A stretch of DNA of 39,462 nucleotides. Source: Gammaproteobacteria bacterium. Its GTDB lineage: Bacteria; Pseudomonadota; Gammaproteobacteria; Pseudomonadales; Azotimanducaceae. A model generated the notes under the pieces. The model did not search any database and was not told the origin of the DNA. It saw nothing but the letters and a program-made list of their open reading frames with translations. Shown here piece after piece: positions 15,664-24,363 of the stretch. Position 1 is the first letter of the stretch; each line of letters begins with the position of its first letter. The DNA lies in assembly GCA_002725285.1 (NCBI GenBank), contig PBRC01000013.1, positions 62,024-101,485 on the forward strand. Reading direction: 5' to 3'. The position numbers and the translations under genes are program-made.

Positions 15664-16488
15664 ATGTTACAACTAGAACCTTACGCTGGTGCACTCGGCG
15701 CCTTAGTGACAGGCATTGATCTGACTGTGCCTGTTAATGATGTGTTGTTCCAGGAGCTCAATAACGCCTTACTCCAATACGAGGTCTTGTTCTTTCGTCA
15801 TCAGCCTATTTCACCGCAGAATCATGCAGACCTGGCCGGGTTGTTTGGTCCACCTCAGTTACATCAGGCCTACCCGCATGTTGAGAACTTTCCCCAGATA
15901 ACGATTCTGGAAAATGATGAGGCCACGCCTTCAAAAATCGAGATGTGGCACACGGATATGACGTTCAGAAAATACCCGCCCCAGGGAGCGATTTTGCATG
16001 GCGTGGTAATCCCTGAAAAGGGAGGCGATACCTTGTTTGCGAGTATGTCCGCCGCCTATGAGGGTCTGTCGGGCAAGATGCAGGAATTTCTGTGTGGCCT
16101 GACAGCGATTCATGATTTTACCTTCGGGTTCAGGGAAAGCCTGGATGAACCTGGCGGAAGAGATCGTCTGGCGCAGATGGTTATCGACAATCCACCGGTT
16201 GAACATCCAGTCATCAGAACGCATCCGCTGTCTGGTAAAAAGGGCTTGTTTGTGAATTCCCTGTTTACTTCGAGAATAAAAGACATGACCGAGAAGGAAA
16301 GTCGGATGTTACTGGATTTTCTTTTCGATCATGCGCAGAAATCGGAGTACCCCTGCCGTTTCAGGTGGCAGCCTGATTCGGTGGCATTTTGGGACAATAG
16401 AATAACCCAACATAAACCCGTGAATGATTACTGGCCCCAACATCGTCGAATGCAGCGGATTACTATTGATGGTGATGAACCCTATTAG
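15664..16488 (+). CDS. TauD/TfdA-family Fe(II)/2-oxoglutarate dioxygenase
   Basis: 274 aa. Iron ligands are visible as His96-x-Asp98 in MWHTDMTF and His250 in ITQHKPVNDYW; Arg about 261 in PQHRRMQRI is placed to bind 2-oxoglutarate. The layout matches taurine/2,4-D dioxygenases, but the substrate (sulfonate, alkyl sulfate, aryloxyacid or other) cannot be read. The start ATG follows AGGA by 5 nt. It converges on the alpha/beta hydrolase gene with 6 nt between stops, and its start region faces the macrodomain gene. Confidence 0.9.
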   Translation: MLQLEPYAGALGALVTGIDLTVPVNDVLFQELNNALLQYEVLFFRHQPISPQNHADLAGLFGPPQLHQAYPHVENFPQITILENDEATPSKIEMWHTDMTFRKYPPQGAILHGVVIPEKGGDTLFASMSAAYEGLSGKMQEFLCGLTAIHDFTFGFRESLDEPGGRDRLAQMVIDNPPVEHPVIRTHPLSGKKGLFVNSLFTSRIKDMTEKESRMLLDFLFDHAQKSEYPCRFRWQPDSVAFWDNRITQHKPVNDYWPQHRRMQRITIDGDEPY

Positions 16489-16494
16489 AATTAC

Positions 16495-17367
16495 CTAGGA
16501 GCGTTTTACAGGAAGGGTAGTCAGGATTTCCTTCAGGGCGCCAATAAACAAGGTCGGCTGATCCAGAAATACATGGTGGTGCGCGTTTGGGATCTTCCTG
16601 ATCTCTGACCCAAACAGAGATGTGAGAAATGACCTACTGGCAGGCGGAAAGAACCGACTCTGTTCGCCATAAATGAATGCCTTCGGCAGCCTGAGGTTGC
16701 GGATCATCGTCGCGGCATCCGGCAGTTGGATAGTCGTTTCTTCAATCATTTTGGCGAACAGTGCCTGATCGAGCTTAAACAGAAATCCCTGATCAGTTTC
16801 TTTCAATGAATGTCTTGCGATGTGTTGCAGTAAGTATTCATTCAGGCAAGGTTGCGGTGGCCGCAAACGTACTCGCTTCATACCAGATTCCAGGTTCTGG
16901 TAGTAACGATTGTTGAGTCGAGGCATTTTCAGTGGTTTTCGGGAACCGGCTGTCTCTGATATGACCGAGTCAACCAGTACAATTCCACCTAATCGTTCAG
17001 CGTGAAAGTGTGCGGCAATCCTTGTCATTGCACCGCCAAAGCTGTGACCAATAATGACCGTGCGATTACTTAATGTCTCTGCGACCTGCAGAATCTCGCT
17101 GGCAAACAGGGTCGCGCTGTATTGAGGCCGGTGGCCGCTGTCACCGCAGCCGCTCATATCAATAGCGGCAACTTGATAACTGTCGGTAAAGGCTGGTGCG
17201 ATAAAGTCCCACCAGTGGCTGTGGGCAGCATGGCCGTGTACGAACAACAGGCCTGGTTTCGAATCTTCACCCCAGATTTGATAGTGAATTTCTGTGCCGT
17301 CGACTGTAATGAAACGATCTGTATATGGAACGCTGATGTATTCCGTGTACCAGTCTGGATACTGCAA
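16495..17367 (-). CDS. Alpha/beta-fold hydrolase
   Basis: 290 aa. The fold is clear: LLFVHGHAAHSHWWD (oxyanion HG), VAAIDMSGCGDSG, the nucleophile elbow GHSFGG (Ser about residue 108), and a late region PKAFIYGEQSRFF followed by NAHHHVFLDQP (candidate His). Substrate unknown; relatives include esterases, lactonases and C-C hydrolases. The start is TTG 17367 with only a weak ribosome site; no nearer ATG fits. Its promoter region (17368-17457) is shared with the divergent TRAP operon, so a role in catabolising the imported compound is possible but unproven. Confidence 0.8.
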   Translation of the reverse strand: MQYPDWYTEYISVPYTDRFITVDGTEIHYQIWGEDSKPGLLFVHGHAAHSHWWDFIAPAFTDSYQVAAIDMSGCGDSGHRPQYSATLFASEILQVAETLSNRTVIIGHSFGGAMTRIAAHFHAERLGGIVLVDSVISETAGSRKPLKMPRLNNRYYQNLESGMKRVRLRPPQPCLNEYLLQHIARHSLKETDQGFLFKLDQALFAKMIEETTIQLPDAATMIRNLRLPKAFIYGEQSRFFPPASRSFLTSLFGSEIRKIPNAHHHVFLDQPTLFIGALKEILTTLPVKRS

Positions 17368-17457
17368 TTGATGTGCCGTACTAAAAGAATAAATGGATTA
17401 TAGCCCAGTGGGTTCTCCAGACGTTATGATGTAAGTGAATTAGAACAAGAGACTCAT

Positions 17458-18576
17458 ATGGTGCCAAAAAACCCATGGAATAATAGAACAGCCGCATTTG
17501 CCATCGCGGTTGCATTTCTGGTTGGGCTGGTTGGTTCCTTAGCACTCAGATCCTATAGCTCGAAGACAACAGCAAGCACTGTAACGGTGACTGAGAGAGC
17601 CAGAATCCATTGGCGGGTACCCGTTGCTTTCAGCACCAATCTGCCAGCGCTGGGTGACAACATTCTCTATGTGTCGGACAAGCTAAATCGAGCGACTAAC
17701 GGCCGTGTTGAACTCGAAGTATTTGAGCCTGGTATGCTGATCCCTGCATTCAGCATCACCGAAGGTGTGCGCGATAAGAAAATCGAGGCTGGCTACACCT
17801 GGCTTGGCTATGATCAGGGGAGAATTCCTGCAACGCCACTGATATCAGCAGTACCTTTTGGCATGGAACCCTGGGAATTCACTGCCTGGTATTTTGAAGA
17901 TGAGGGGCGCTTGCTGACGGAGGAGTTGTACCGTAAACACAATGTTCATCCTGTCCTCTGCGGTGTGATTGGACCGGAAACCGCTGGATGGTTTCGAGAT
18001 CGCATTGAATCGCTGGAGGATTTTGATGGGCTGAAGATCCGTTTTGCGGGACTTGGCGGGCGTGTCCTGCAGAAACTGGGCGCTTCGGTGACAATGATTC
18101 CTGGCGGTGAAATATTTCAGGCATTAGAGAAAGGGGCGATTGACGCAACCGAGTTCTCACTACCTGCTGTCGATGAGATGCTGGGTTTTGATCGGGTTGC
18201 AAAATTCAACTATTTTCCAGGTTGGCATCAGACGTTTACTGCAGAACATCTGGTTGTAAACCTTCAGACCTGGCAAGGTCTGGCTGATTCTGATCAGGAA
18301 CTCATCGAGATGGCCTGTACCGCTGGCATAATACGGAATCTATCTCGCGGTGAAGGGATTCAAGGCGAGGTGATGAAAGGATTTCCGGCCAAAGACGTGA
18401 CGCCCGTCAGATTCTCGGATGAGATCCTGAGGCAGTTGGAAGCACTGACCAACGAGGTCTTGGCTGAAGAAGCGGCGAAGGATCAGGACTTTGCACGCAT
18501 CTGGGAATCCCAGAAGAAATTCATAAAGACTTACCAGAATTGGAAAAGTCATGCCTATCTCCCCAGAGATTTCTGA
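17458..18576 (+). CDS. TRAP transporter substrate-binding protein, DctP family
   Basis: 372 aa with an N-terminal helix (AAFAIAVAFLVGLVGSLAL) that either anchors it or is cleaved. The periplasmic DctP fold is seen in HWRVPVAFSTNLPALGDN, LNRATNGRVELEVFEPGML, and GLKIRFAGLGGRVLQKLGASVTMIPGGEIFQALEKGAIDATEF, the TRAP signature with the Arg that binds a carboxylate. The TakP/YiaO-like branch suggests a keto acid or similar organic acid. First gene of a three-gene operon; 30 nt to dctQ. Confidence 0.92.
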   Translation: MVPKNPWNNRTAAFAIAVAFLVGLVGSLALRSYSSKTTASTVTVTERARIHWRVPVAFSTNLPALGDNILYVSDKLNRATNGRVELEVFEPGMLIPAFSITEGVRDKKIEAGYTWLGYDQGRIPATPLISAVPFGMEPWEFTAWYFEDEGRLLTEELYRKHNVHPVLCGVIGPETAGWFRDRIESLEDFDGLKIRFAGLGGRVLQKLGASVTMIPGGEIFQALEKGAIDATEFSLPAVDEMLGFDRVAKFNYFPGWHQTFTAEHLVVNLQTWQGLADSDQELIEMACTAGIIRNLSRGEGIQGEVMKGFPAKDVTPVRFSDEILRQLEALTNEVLAEEAAKDQDFARIWESQKKFIKTYQNWKSHAYLPRDF

Positions 18577-18606
18577 ATCCCAGGTACTTAAGCAGAGTAG
18601 AAGAAC

Positions 18607-19158
18607 TTGCAGTTACCACATACCAACGTTTCACTTTGGGTAGAAAAACAAGTCACTCGGCTGGGTGACCTGGTCTCGTGGATCTGGCTGGTGCTGTTGG
18701 CAACTATTGTAGTCAATGTGGTCATGCGTTATCTGTTTGGTCAGGGGAGAATTGAGTTTGAAGAAATCCAATGGCATCTTTATGCCATTGGATTCTTGTT
18801 GGGTCTGTCCTACGCATACGTATCGGATATCCATATTCGAGTTGACGTGGTGCGGGAGAAACTTTCTGAACAGGCACAGGCATGGATCGAACTTTACGGT
18901 ATCGTTCTGCTTCTCCTCCCGTTTGTTATTCTGGTTTTATATGGTGTGATTCCATTCATAAGTTACTCTCTTGAAACTAACGAGGTGTCAGAGGCGCCAG
19001 CAGGCTTGCCTTTTCGTTGGATCATCAAGAGTTTTCTTGCAATAGGATTCCTCTTGTTGCTGGTTGCGACGATTGCTCGACTGAGCCGTATCTGGTGTTT
19101 CCTGTTTGGTTGGCCTCATGTATCGGCTGTGCAGGAACCTCATGAGGAGTCAAATTAG
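18607..19158 (+). CDS. TRAP transporter small membrane subunit, DctQ family
   Basis: 183 aa with four membrane helices (about residues 23-42, 55-75, 95-120 and 138-160) and the DctQ element EFEEIQWHLYAIGFLLGLSYA followed by DIHIRVDVV. It connects the binding protein with the large permease. The only usable start is TTG 18607, since no Met occurs before the first helix; the ribosome site is weak (AGAAGAAC). Its stop TAG shares a base with the dctM GTG start. Confidence 0.9.
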   Translation: MQLPHTNVSLWVEKQVTRLGDLVSWIWLVLLATIVVNVVMRYLFGQGRIEFEEIQWHLYAIGFLLGLSYAYVSDIHIRVDVVREKLSEQAQAWIELYGIVLLLLPFVILVLYGVIPFISYSLETNEVSEAPAGLPFRWIIKSFLAIGFLLLLVATIARLSRIWCFLFGWPHVSAVQEPHEESN

Positions 19159-20507
19159 TGTCAAGTGGAGATATTCTTTCGTTGTTGATGTTCGGATCAT
19201 TCATCCTGCTTATATTTTCTGGTTTTCCCGTTGCCTGGGTATTGGGCGGGCTGGCGGTTATCTTTACGGCAATCGGCATTGTGCTGCGGGTAGATTTTCA
19301 TCTGCCGATAGCCATGGATTGGGATTACAGCCTGTTGGTGGTTGATCGTATCTGGAATGTGATGAACAACTGGGTGCTGGTGGCGCTGCCGATGTTCATA
19401 TTTATGGGTTTGATGTTGGACAGATCAGGGGTAGCCCAGCGTCTGATGACCAATTTTGTCAGATTATTCGGTGGTGTTCGAGGTGGCATGGCGGTTACCG
19501 TCGCTTTGATCGGTATTCTGCTCGCTGCTTCAACCGGAATTATTGGTGCCTCGGTTGTTCTGCTGGCTCTGCTCGGACTACCACAGATGCTCGATAAGGG
19601 TTACAAACCAGAGTTGGCTGCAGGTACTGTTTGTGCGGTTGGGACTCTGGGTATATTAATTCCACCGAGTATCATGTTGGTCCTGATGGCCGACCGATTG
19701 GCCATGCCAGTGGGTGATCTGTTTTTGGGTGCATTGTTCCCGGGGTTGCTGCTGGGCAGTTTGTTTATCCTCTATATATTGGCTATAGCCTATTTTGATC
19801 CGGATGCTGCACCCGTGCCCGCTGGGCATGAGAAGGTAACCGTTAGATTGATACTCGAAGTTTTTCTGTCAATTATCGCGCCAGCGGGTCTAATCCTTGC
19901 CGTGTTGGGTTCCATATTCTTTGGAGTTGCAACGCCCACCGAAGCAGCCGGGGTCGGCGCATTTGGTGCGACATTGTTAGCATGGTGGAACAGTCAACTC
20001 AATCTAGATGTATTCAGAAGCGTGTTACAAGAAACCACCAAAACAACCGCCTATATATTTGCAATTTTCCTGGGCGCGACTGCTTACTCGCTGGTGCTGA
20101 GAGGATTGGGTGGAGACCAATTGATTGAAGGTATGCTGAAAAGTATGCCATTTGGACCTACAGGAATAGTGATATCGATTTTAGTGTTTACATTCCTGCT
20201 TGGTTTTTTTCTGGATTGGATTGAGATTACCTTGATTGTACTGCCTCTTATCAGCCCCGTAGTCGTCGATCTGGGATTCGATCTGGTTTGGTTTACCGTG
20301 TTGTTTGCTGTCTGCCTGCAAACTTCGTTTCTGACGCCACCTGTTGGTTTTGCGATCTTTTATTTGAAAGGTGTTGCCCCGGCAGGAATGCCGGTGTCGA
20401 CAATCTACCGTGGTGTTGTTCCCTTTATTGTTATGCAATTGATCGGGTTGGTGGTGATATTCCTGTGGCAGGACATTGTCACCTGGTTACCGGCACAGGC
20501 GTATTGA
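19158..20507 (+). CDS. TRAP transporter large permease, DctM family
   Basis: 449 aa, about a dozen membrane helices, with the DctM landmarks ALPMFIFMGLMLDRSGVA, GGMAVTVALIGILLAASTGIIGAS, GTLGILIPPSIMLVL, GVATPTEAAGVGAFGA and the C-terminal FLDWIEITLIVLPL and FLTPPVGFAIFYLKG. It forms the sodium-coupled channel of the TRAP system. Start is GTG 19158 in a TAGTG overlap with dctQ, with GAGGAG 8 nt upstream. Last gene of the operon. Confidence 0.95.
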   Translation: MSSGDILSLLMFGSFILLIFSGFPVAWVLGGLAVIFTAIGIVLRVDFHLPIAMDWDYSLLVVDRIWNVMNNWVLVALPMFIFMGLMLDRSGVAQRLMTNFVRLFGGVRGGMAVTVALIGILLAASTGIIGASVVLLALLGLPQMLDKGYKPELAAGTVCAVGTLGILIPPSIMLVLMADRLAMPVGDLFLGALFPGLLLGSLFILYILAIAYFDPDAAPVPAGHEKVTVRLILEVFLSIIAPAGLILAVLGSIFFGVATPTEAAGVGAFGATLLAWWNSQLNLDVFRSVLQETTKTTAYIFAIFLGATAYSLVLRGLGGDQLIEGMLKSMPFGPTGIVISILVFTFLLGFFLDWIEITLIVLPLISPVVVDLGFDLVWFTVLFAVCLQTSFLTPPVGFAIFYLKGVAPAGMPVSTIYRGVVPFIVMQLIGLVVIFLWQDIVTWLPAQAY

Positions 20508-20887
20508 TATTAGACATAGATGCCGATTCAGTCCACAAACCCTTTACATTAAACGTCTTGGCGGGTACCTGGCGATCTGCTAGATTCTGAGTCACAAGTG
20601 ATATAAGTGAACTGACAGCTGCTTTTTTGCTGGTTGTACGCCTCAAATAGTGTCGATTCAATTATAAAGATAGGCTATTTTTTTTATCTTGATATTGAGA
20701 CTGAACCAGATGTATTACTGTCTTAGTCAATATGTAACCGAATCCAATATCTTCTGACTTTCAGTGGAGTACCGGTCTACAAAGCGTATACCAATATCGA
20801 TGGATACAGAATTACCGAACAGGTCGACGTATAGATCGATCAGTGTGGAGTGACTGTGAGACCGAAGCGAGGCAGTGCTGCGCTGCT
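20508..20887. other. Non-coding stretch between dctM and the PAP2 gene
   Basis: About 380 bases with no gene I can support. It contains an AT-rich core (about 20655-20720, including a T8 run) that probably holds the promoter of the downstream gene. No clear terminator hairpin for the TRAP operon was seen: CAGC and GCTG flank a T6 run at about 20625-20630, too short to count. Confidence 0.5.
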
Positions 20888-21694
20888 ATGAACAGTAACA
20901 ATTTCGTCGTATTGTTGTATGTCCTGTTGTTATCGAGCTGCGCTTCTCCAGGGGGGAATTGGGGGGCAAACGTCACTCTTTCGCCAGGTTGGGAAAAAGT
21001 TAAGTTATCGGCACGCAGAGCGGTAAAAGATCCTCACACCTGGGTTCCTCTGGTGAGTGCTGCGGCCTTCGGTATCGATGACTTTGATCAGCAGGCTGCG
21101 GATTGGGCAACCCGCCGAACCCCGGTCTTTGGTGATCGTGAGGATGCTGAGGATGCCAGTCATCTGCTCCAGGATCTGTCAAAAATAAACTACCTGATTA
21201 CCGCTGTTGCTGCGCCCTCAGGTAGGGGTAGATCCGGGCTGAAGAACAAGGTTCGTGGGCTGGTGTCTGGCATTGCAGTGATAGGAATAAATGACGGCAT
21301 CACCAATTCAATCAAGTCGGTTACCGACAGAAAAAGGCCTGATGAGGATAGTGATGCTGATGAAGACAACAGCTTTCCTTCATGGCACATGTCCAGTGCT
21401 TCAATTTCTGCGCGACTGGCGTCCAGGAATATTGAATACATGAACCTGACGCCAAATCAGAAAAAGTTCTGGCGGATTTCATCTCATACAGTGGCTGGTT
21501 TTACAGGCTGGGCGAGAATAGAAGGGGGTCGACACTACCCATCGGATGTTCTCGCTGGTTATGCACTCGGAAACTTTCTCGGCAGGTTTCTGAATGACGC
21601 GTTTATTGATCCAGGTTTTCAGAATCGACTCAGTATTGGTGTCAACGTCAATGGTCGAAACGAAGGATTATTAACGGTTGCATATCGCTGGTGA
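20888..21694 (+). CDS. PAP2-family phosphatase, predicted lipoprotein
   Basis: 268 aa from ATG 20888. The N-terminus is a lipoprotein signal ending in LLLSSC (Cys18). The three PAP2 phosphatase motifs are present: KSVTDRKRP (Kx6RP), PSWHMSS (PSGH with Gly to Trp) and ARIEGGRHYPSD (SRx5Hx3D with Ser to Ala); the catalytic His residues, Arg and Asp are conserved. It probably dephosphorylates lipid phosphates at the periplasmic side of a membrane. The frame is open from 20843, but only ATG 20888 gives the signal peptide directly. Confidence 0.85.
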   Translation: MNSNNFVVLLYVLLLSSCASPGGNWGANVTLSPGWEKVKLSARRAVKDPHTWVPLVSAAAFGIDDFDQQAADWATRRTPVFGDREDAEDASHLLQDLSKINYLITAVAAPSGRGRSGLKNKVRGLVSGIAVIGINDGITNSIKSVTDRKRPDEDSDADEDNSFPSWHMSSASISARLASRNIEYMNLTPNQKKFWRISSHTVAGFTGWARIEGGRHYPSDVLAGYALGNFLGRFLNDAFIDPGFQNRLSIGVNVNGRNEGLLTVAYRW

Positions 21695-21785
21695 CGGTTG
21701 CGATTGATTTTTTGCAGAATTTGATGTTATCTAATTACAGGTTAAGTAGTTAATTTCACCTTATCCTTTTCAGAGGAGAATAGTG

Positions 21786-22844
21786 ATGAAGAATCGAATC
21801 CAGTTGTTGATAGCAGTAATTACACTGCCAGTGCTGAGCAGTAACGCGGATATTCCACGCACGTCCGATGGCAAACCCGATTTCACGGGGACTTATAACG
21901 TCGCGACGGTTACACCGATCGAACGTCCGGTAGCGCTCGGCAACACCCTGACACTGTCAAAAGAAAGAGCTGAACAGATTGCCGCGGGAGTCGCCGCGAT
22001 GAAGGCTGCTGGCGTGCAGAACAGTGATCCTGAACGAGGAGCGCCGCCTGCGGGGGGTGACGGCTCTGGCGGACCAGCTGGTAATGTTGGTGGCTATAAT
22101 AGCTTCTGGATCGACTTTGGTGATACTGCATTCAAGGTGAATGGCGAGTATCGAACGTCCATAATTACTGATCCTCCGAACGGTCGTTACCCGCAGATGA
22201 CGATGGCAGGTGGAATGAAGCTGGCAAAGTTATTTTCCGATGTCCTGCATGAGAACAAGGGGGATGCCTGGTGGCTGAATCAGATTGAACCAGGTCCTTA
22301 CGATGACCCGGAACGCATGACATTGAGTGATCGCTGCCTTATAGGTTTTGGTTCTACGGGCGGGCCGCCGATGCTGCCAACCTTGTATAACAATCTGAAG
22401 CGGATTGTGCAGACACCGGATCATGTTTTGATCCTGATTGAAATGGTGCACGACTCGCGGATTATTCGTCTTAACAGCGAACACGCAGACCCATCGGTTC
22501 GCAAATGGTTGGGAGATTCCATCGGCTGGTGGGAAGGAGATACACTGGTCGTGGACACGACCAATTTCAAAGACGAGCCATCACTCTATGGTGCAAGTCG
22601 TGATCTTCATGTGGTGGAGAAATTCAAACGGACGGATGGCGACACGCTGCTGTATAGTTTTACGGTTGACGATCCTGGCGCCTGGGCTGCCCCCTGGAGC
22701 GGTGAATATCCCTGGCCAGCGTCGGATGAACCCGTATACGAATATGCCTGTCATGAAGGTAACTACGCCATGGAAGGAATATTGCGGGGTGCCAGGCTGC
22801 TTGAGGAGGAGACACTCAGGGCGGGGGATCCCGGATCTGAGTAG
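21786..22844 (+). CDS. Exported protein of unknown function
   Basis: 352 aa with a signal peptide (KNRIQLLIAVITLPVLSSNA), then IPRTSDGKPDFTGTYNVAT, a Gly/Pro-rich linker (about residues 80-105) and a conserved-looking C-terminal region: GGPPMLPTLYNN, IVQTPDHVLILIEMVHDSRIIRL, WWEGDTLVVDTTNF, FTVDDPGAWAAPWSGEYPW and EYACHEGNYAMEGIL. I recognise this as a widespread uncharacterised secreted family often found in acidobacteria and marine bacteria; no reaction is known to me. Start ATG 21786 follows GAGGAG by about 8 nt; a GTG directly before it is an alternative. Confidence 0.8.
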   Translation: MKNRIQLLIAVITLPVLSSNADIPRTSDGKPDFTGTYNVATVTPIERPVALGNTLTLSKERAEQIAAGVAAMKAAGVQNSDPERGAPPAGGDGSGGPAGNVGGYNSFWIDFGDTAFKVNGEYRTSIITDPPNGRYPQMTMAGGMKLAKLFSDVLHENKGDAWWLNQIEPGPYDDPERMTLSDRCLIGFGSTGGPPMLPTLYNNLKRIVQTPDHVLILIEMVHDSRIIRLNSEHADPSVRKWLGDSIGWWEGDTLVVDTTNFKDEPSLYGASRDLHVVEKFKRTDGDTLLYSFTVDDPGAWAAPWSGEYPWPASDEPVYEYACHEGNYAMEGILRGARLLEEETLRAGDPGSE

Positions 22845-22874
22845 CCCATCGACGCATCCTCTATGATTGCGAAT

Positions 22875-22907
22875 AAACGTGCCGACCGGAACGGTTGGCA
22901 CTCGTTT
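22875..22907. terminator. Bidirectional terminator-like hairpin
   Basis: GTGCCGACC (22879-22887) pairs with GGTTGGCAC (22893-22901) with one G-T pair around a 5-nt loop; AAAC (22875-22878) can extend it with GTTT (22904-22907) across a 2-nt bulge. It sits between two convergent genes. T-rich tails are short on both strands, so strength is uncertain. Confidence 0.5.
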
Positions 22908-22914
22908 GAGCAGG

Positions 22915-23316
22915 CTAGTCATCAAAGAGGTCGTCAAGGGGATTATCGTTATCAGGGTCAATATCGAACCCTACACCCTCTTCAGACTCTTTATTATCGC
23001 TTTCATTATCGCTTTCATTATCGGTAAAGAGTAAATCAAAATCCGAAGCCGCGGCTTCTTGCTTATGTCCGTCTTTGGTTTTGAACGCACCATGGACAGG
23101 TCTGAAATAGTCGCAGAAGTTCGCGCTCTCTTTGATTGCAGGTGGCTCAGCGCGCTCATGCTCACAGTCACCTGGTCTGCCTGGAGCATAAAGGCGACAT
23201 AAACGGCAGCAGTGTAAGACCTCGAAGCAGTTCGGGCAGTTGTTGTGGCGACTGATGGGAAGTGGAATCTCGGTAAGGGATGTACCGCAGTTCCAACATT
23301 GCAATTCTTTTGCCAT
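22915..23316 (-). CDS. Cys-rich zinc-ribbon-like protein with acidic tail
   Basis: 133 aa. Nine Cys in the first 68 residues, arranged as CxxC (7,10), CxxC (27,30), CCxxC (36,37,40), Cys51 and Cys68, suggest a zinc ribbon or iron site, followed by an acidic tail with ESDNESDN and ending DNPLDDLFDD. No family recognised. I chose ATG 23316 (GGGA 8 nt upstream); Met codons at 23325 and 23319 are alternatives. It follows the LLM oxidoreductase gene by 47 bases on the same strand and may be the last gene of the acyl-CoA operon. Confidence 0.7.
   Translation of the reverse strand: MAKELQCWNCGTSLTEIPLPISRHNNCPNCFEVLHCCRLCRLYAPGRPGDCEHERAEPPAIKESANFCDYFRPVHGAFKTKDGHKQEAAASDFDLLFTDNESDNESDNKESEEGVGFDIDPDNDNPLDDLFDD
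22993..23024. repeat. 12-bp in-frame tandem repeat
   Basis: ATTATCGCTTTC occurs at 22993-23004 and 23005-23016, with eight further matching bases after it. On the minus strand it encodes the ESDN repeat in the acidic tail of the Cys-rich protein; gain or loss of a unit would keep the frame. Confidence 0.8.
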
Positions 23317-23363
23317 CATCTTCATCCCGGAACCCAGCCGGGCTGTATTCTAAACCCAAATGA

Positions 23364-24347
23364 TTATTTGGCAAATGTCTCGATGATGGCATCGAGATTT
23401 TCCTGGACTCGAGCTGATGGCATCCCGATGCTTGGCGTATAGAGAATTGAATGGTCTGAAAAATCGTGCCATTGCGTGACCTGGTCGCGAACTTCATCAG
23501 CAGTTCCGGCGATGGCGATTTCATCAATCATCTCGTCAGTCACTGCCTCAGCCATCGCTTTGAAGTCCTGTGCTCTAAATGCACTGGCTATTTTCTCGCC
23601 TGCCGCCTGCCAACCGTTTGGTTCCAGTACGGAGTGGTAAAGCCGAGTTGTGTAATAAAATCCAATTTGGCCTCGAACCTCGTTACGTGCCTGCTCAGTG
23701 CTGTCTGCAATTGAGGTGATGATGTAGGGATAGGCTTTGCAGGCAGTACCCTCGAGCTTTGGCATCACACGTTCACGAATATAGGTGCGCGTGAAGATCG
23801 GATGACAGATGAGACCATCCGCAACCGCAGCGGCAGCCGAAATCATACCCTTGTTAACGGCTGCCAGACATATTGGAATTGTCTCACGGGCAGTACCTCG
23901 TCGAACGTAGGCGGGAATGTTGATATTGTAGTACTTGCCTTCGAACTTTAGACCACCACCATTCCCGGCAGCAAATGCGGCACGAATAAGCGCGATCGCT
24001 TCTTTGACTCTTGGTGCCGGTGGGGCATCAAACGGCATGGAATACCAATCCTCATTCATGCGTTTCGTCCCTGTGCCCAGTCCCAGAATAAATCGCCCTC
24101 CAGAGATTTCGTCAATATCCATCGCGCCTGTTGCTGCGAGCATCGGTGTTCGCATGAAAGCGTAGGCGATTGCGCTGCCTATCTGGATTGAGCTGGTCTG
24201 AGAAGCAACCGCCGCGAGTCGCACCAGACCGTTGGCATTAAAGAACTCAGTTCCCCATACCGATTCAAAACCAGCCTGTTCAGCCTTGATCGCAGTATCG
24301 ATCTGTCCCTGGATACTTGCTGAACCCAGAATCAATCCATATTTCAT
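23364..24347 (-). CDS. LLM-class (luciferase-like) flavin-dependent oxidoreductase
   Basis: 327 aa forming a luciferase-like TIM barrel: KAEQAGFESVWGTEFF, SSIQIGSAIAYAFMRTPMLAA, EISGGRFILGLGTG, RVKEAIALIRAAFAAG, and a late AGTADEVRDQV. Such enzymes use FMN or F420 for oxidation or monooxygenation; the cofactor cannot be assigned. ATG 24347 follows GGAG by 7 nt. It sits 16 nt behind an acyl-CoA dehydrogenase gene, so it should act on the same acyl chain or a cyclic intermediate. Confidence 0.88.
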   Translation of the reverse strand: MKYGLILGSASIQGQIDTAIKAEQAGFESVWGTEFFNANGLVRLAAVASQTSSIQIGSAIAYAFMRTPMLAATGAMDIDEISGGRFILGLGTGTKRMNEDWYSMPFDAPPAPRVKEAIALIRAAFAAGNGGGLKFEGKYYNINIPAYVRRGTARETIPICLAAVNKGMISAAAAVADGLICHPIFTRTYIRERVMPKLEGTACKAYPYIITSIADSTEQARNEVRGQIGFYYTTRLYHSVLEPNGWQAAGEKIASAFRAQDFKAMAEAVTDEMIDEIAIAGTADEVRDQVTQWHDFSDHSILYTPSIGMPSARVQENLDAIIETFAK

Positions 24348-24363
24348 TTGTCATCTCCTTTTT

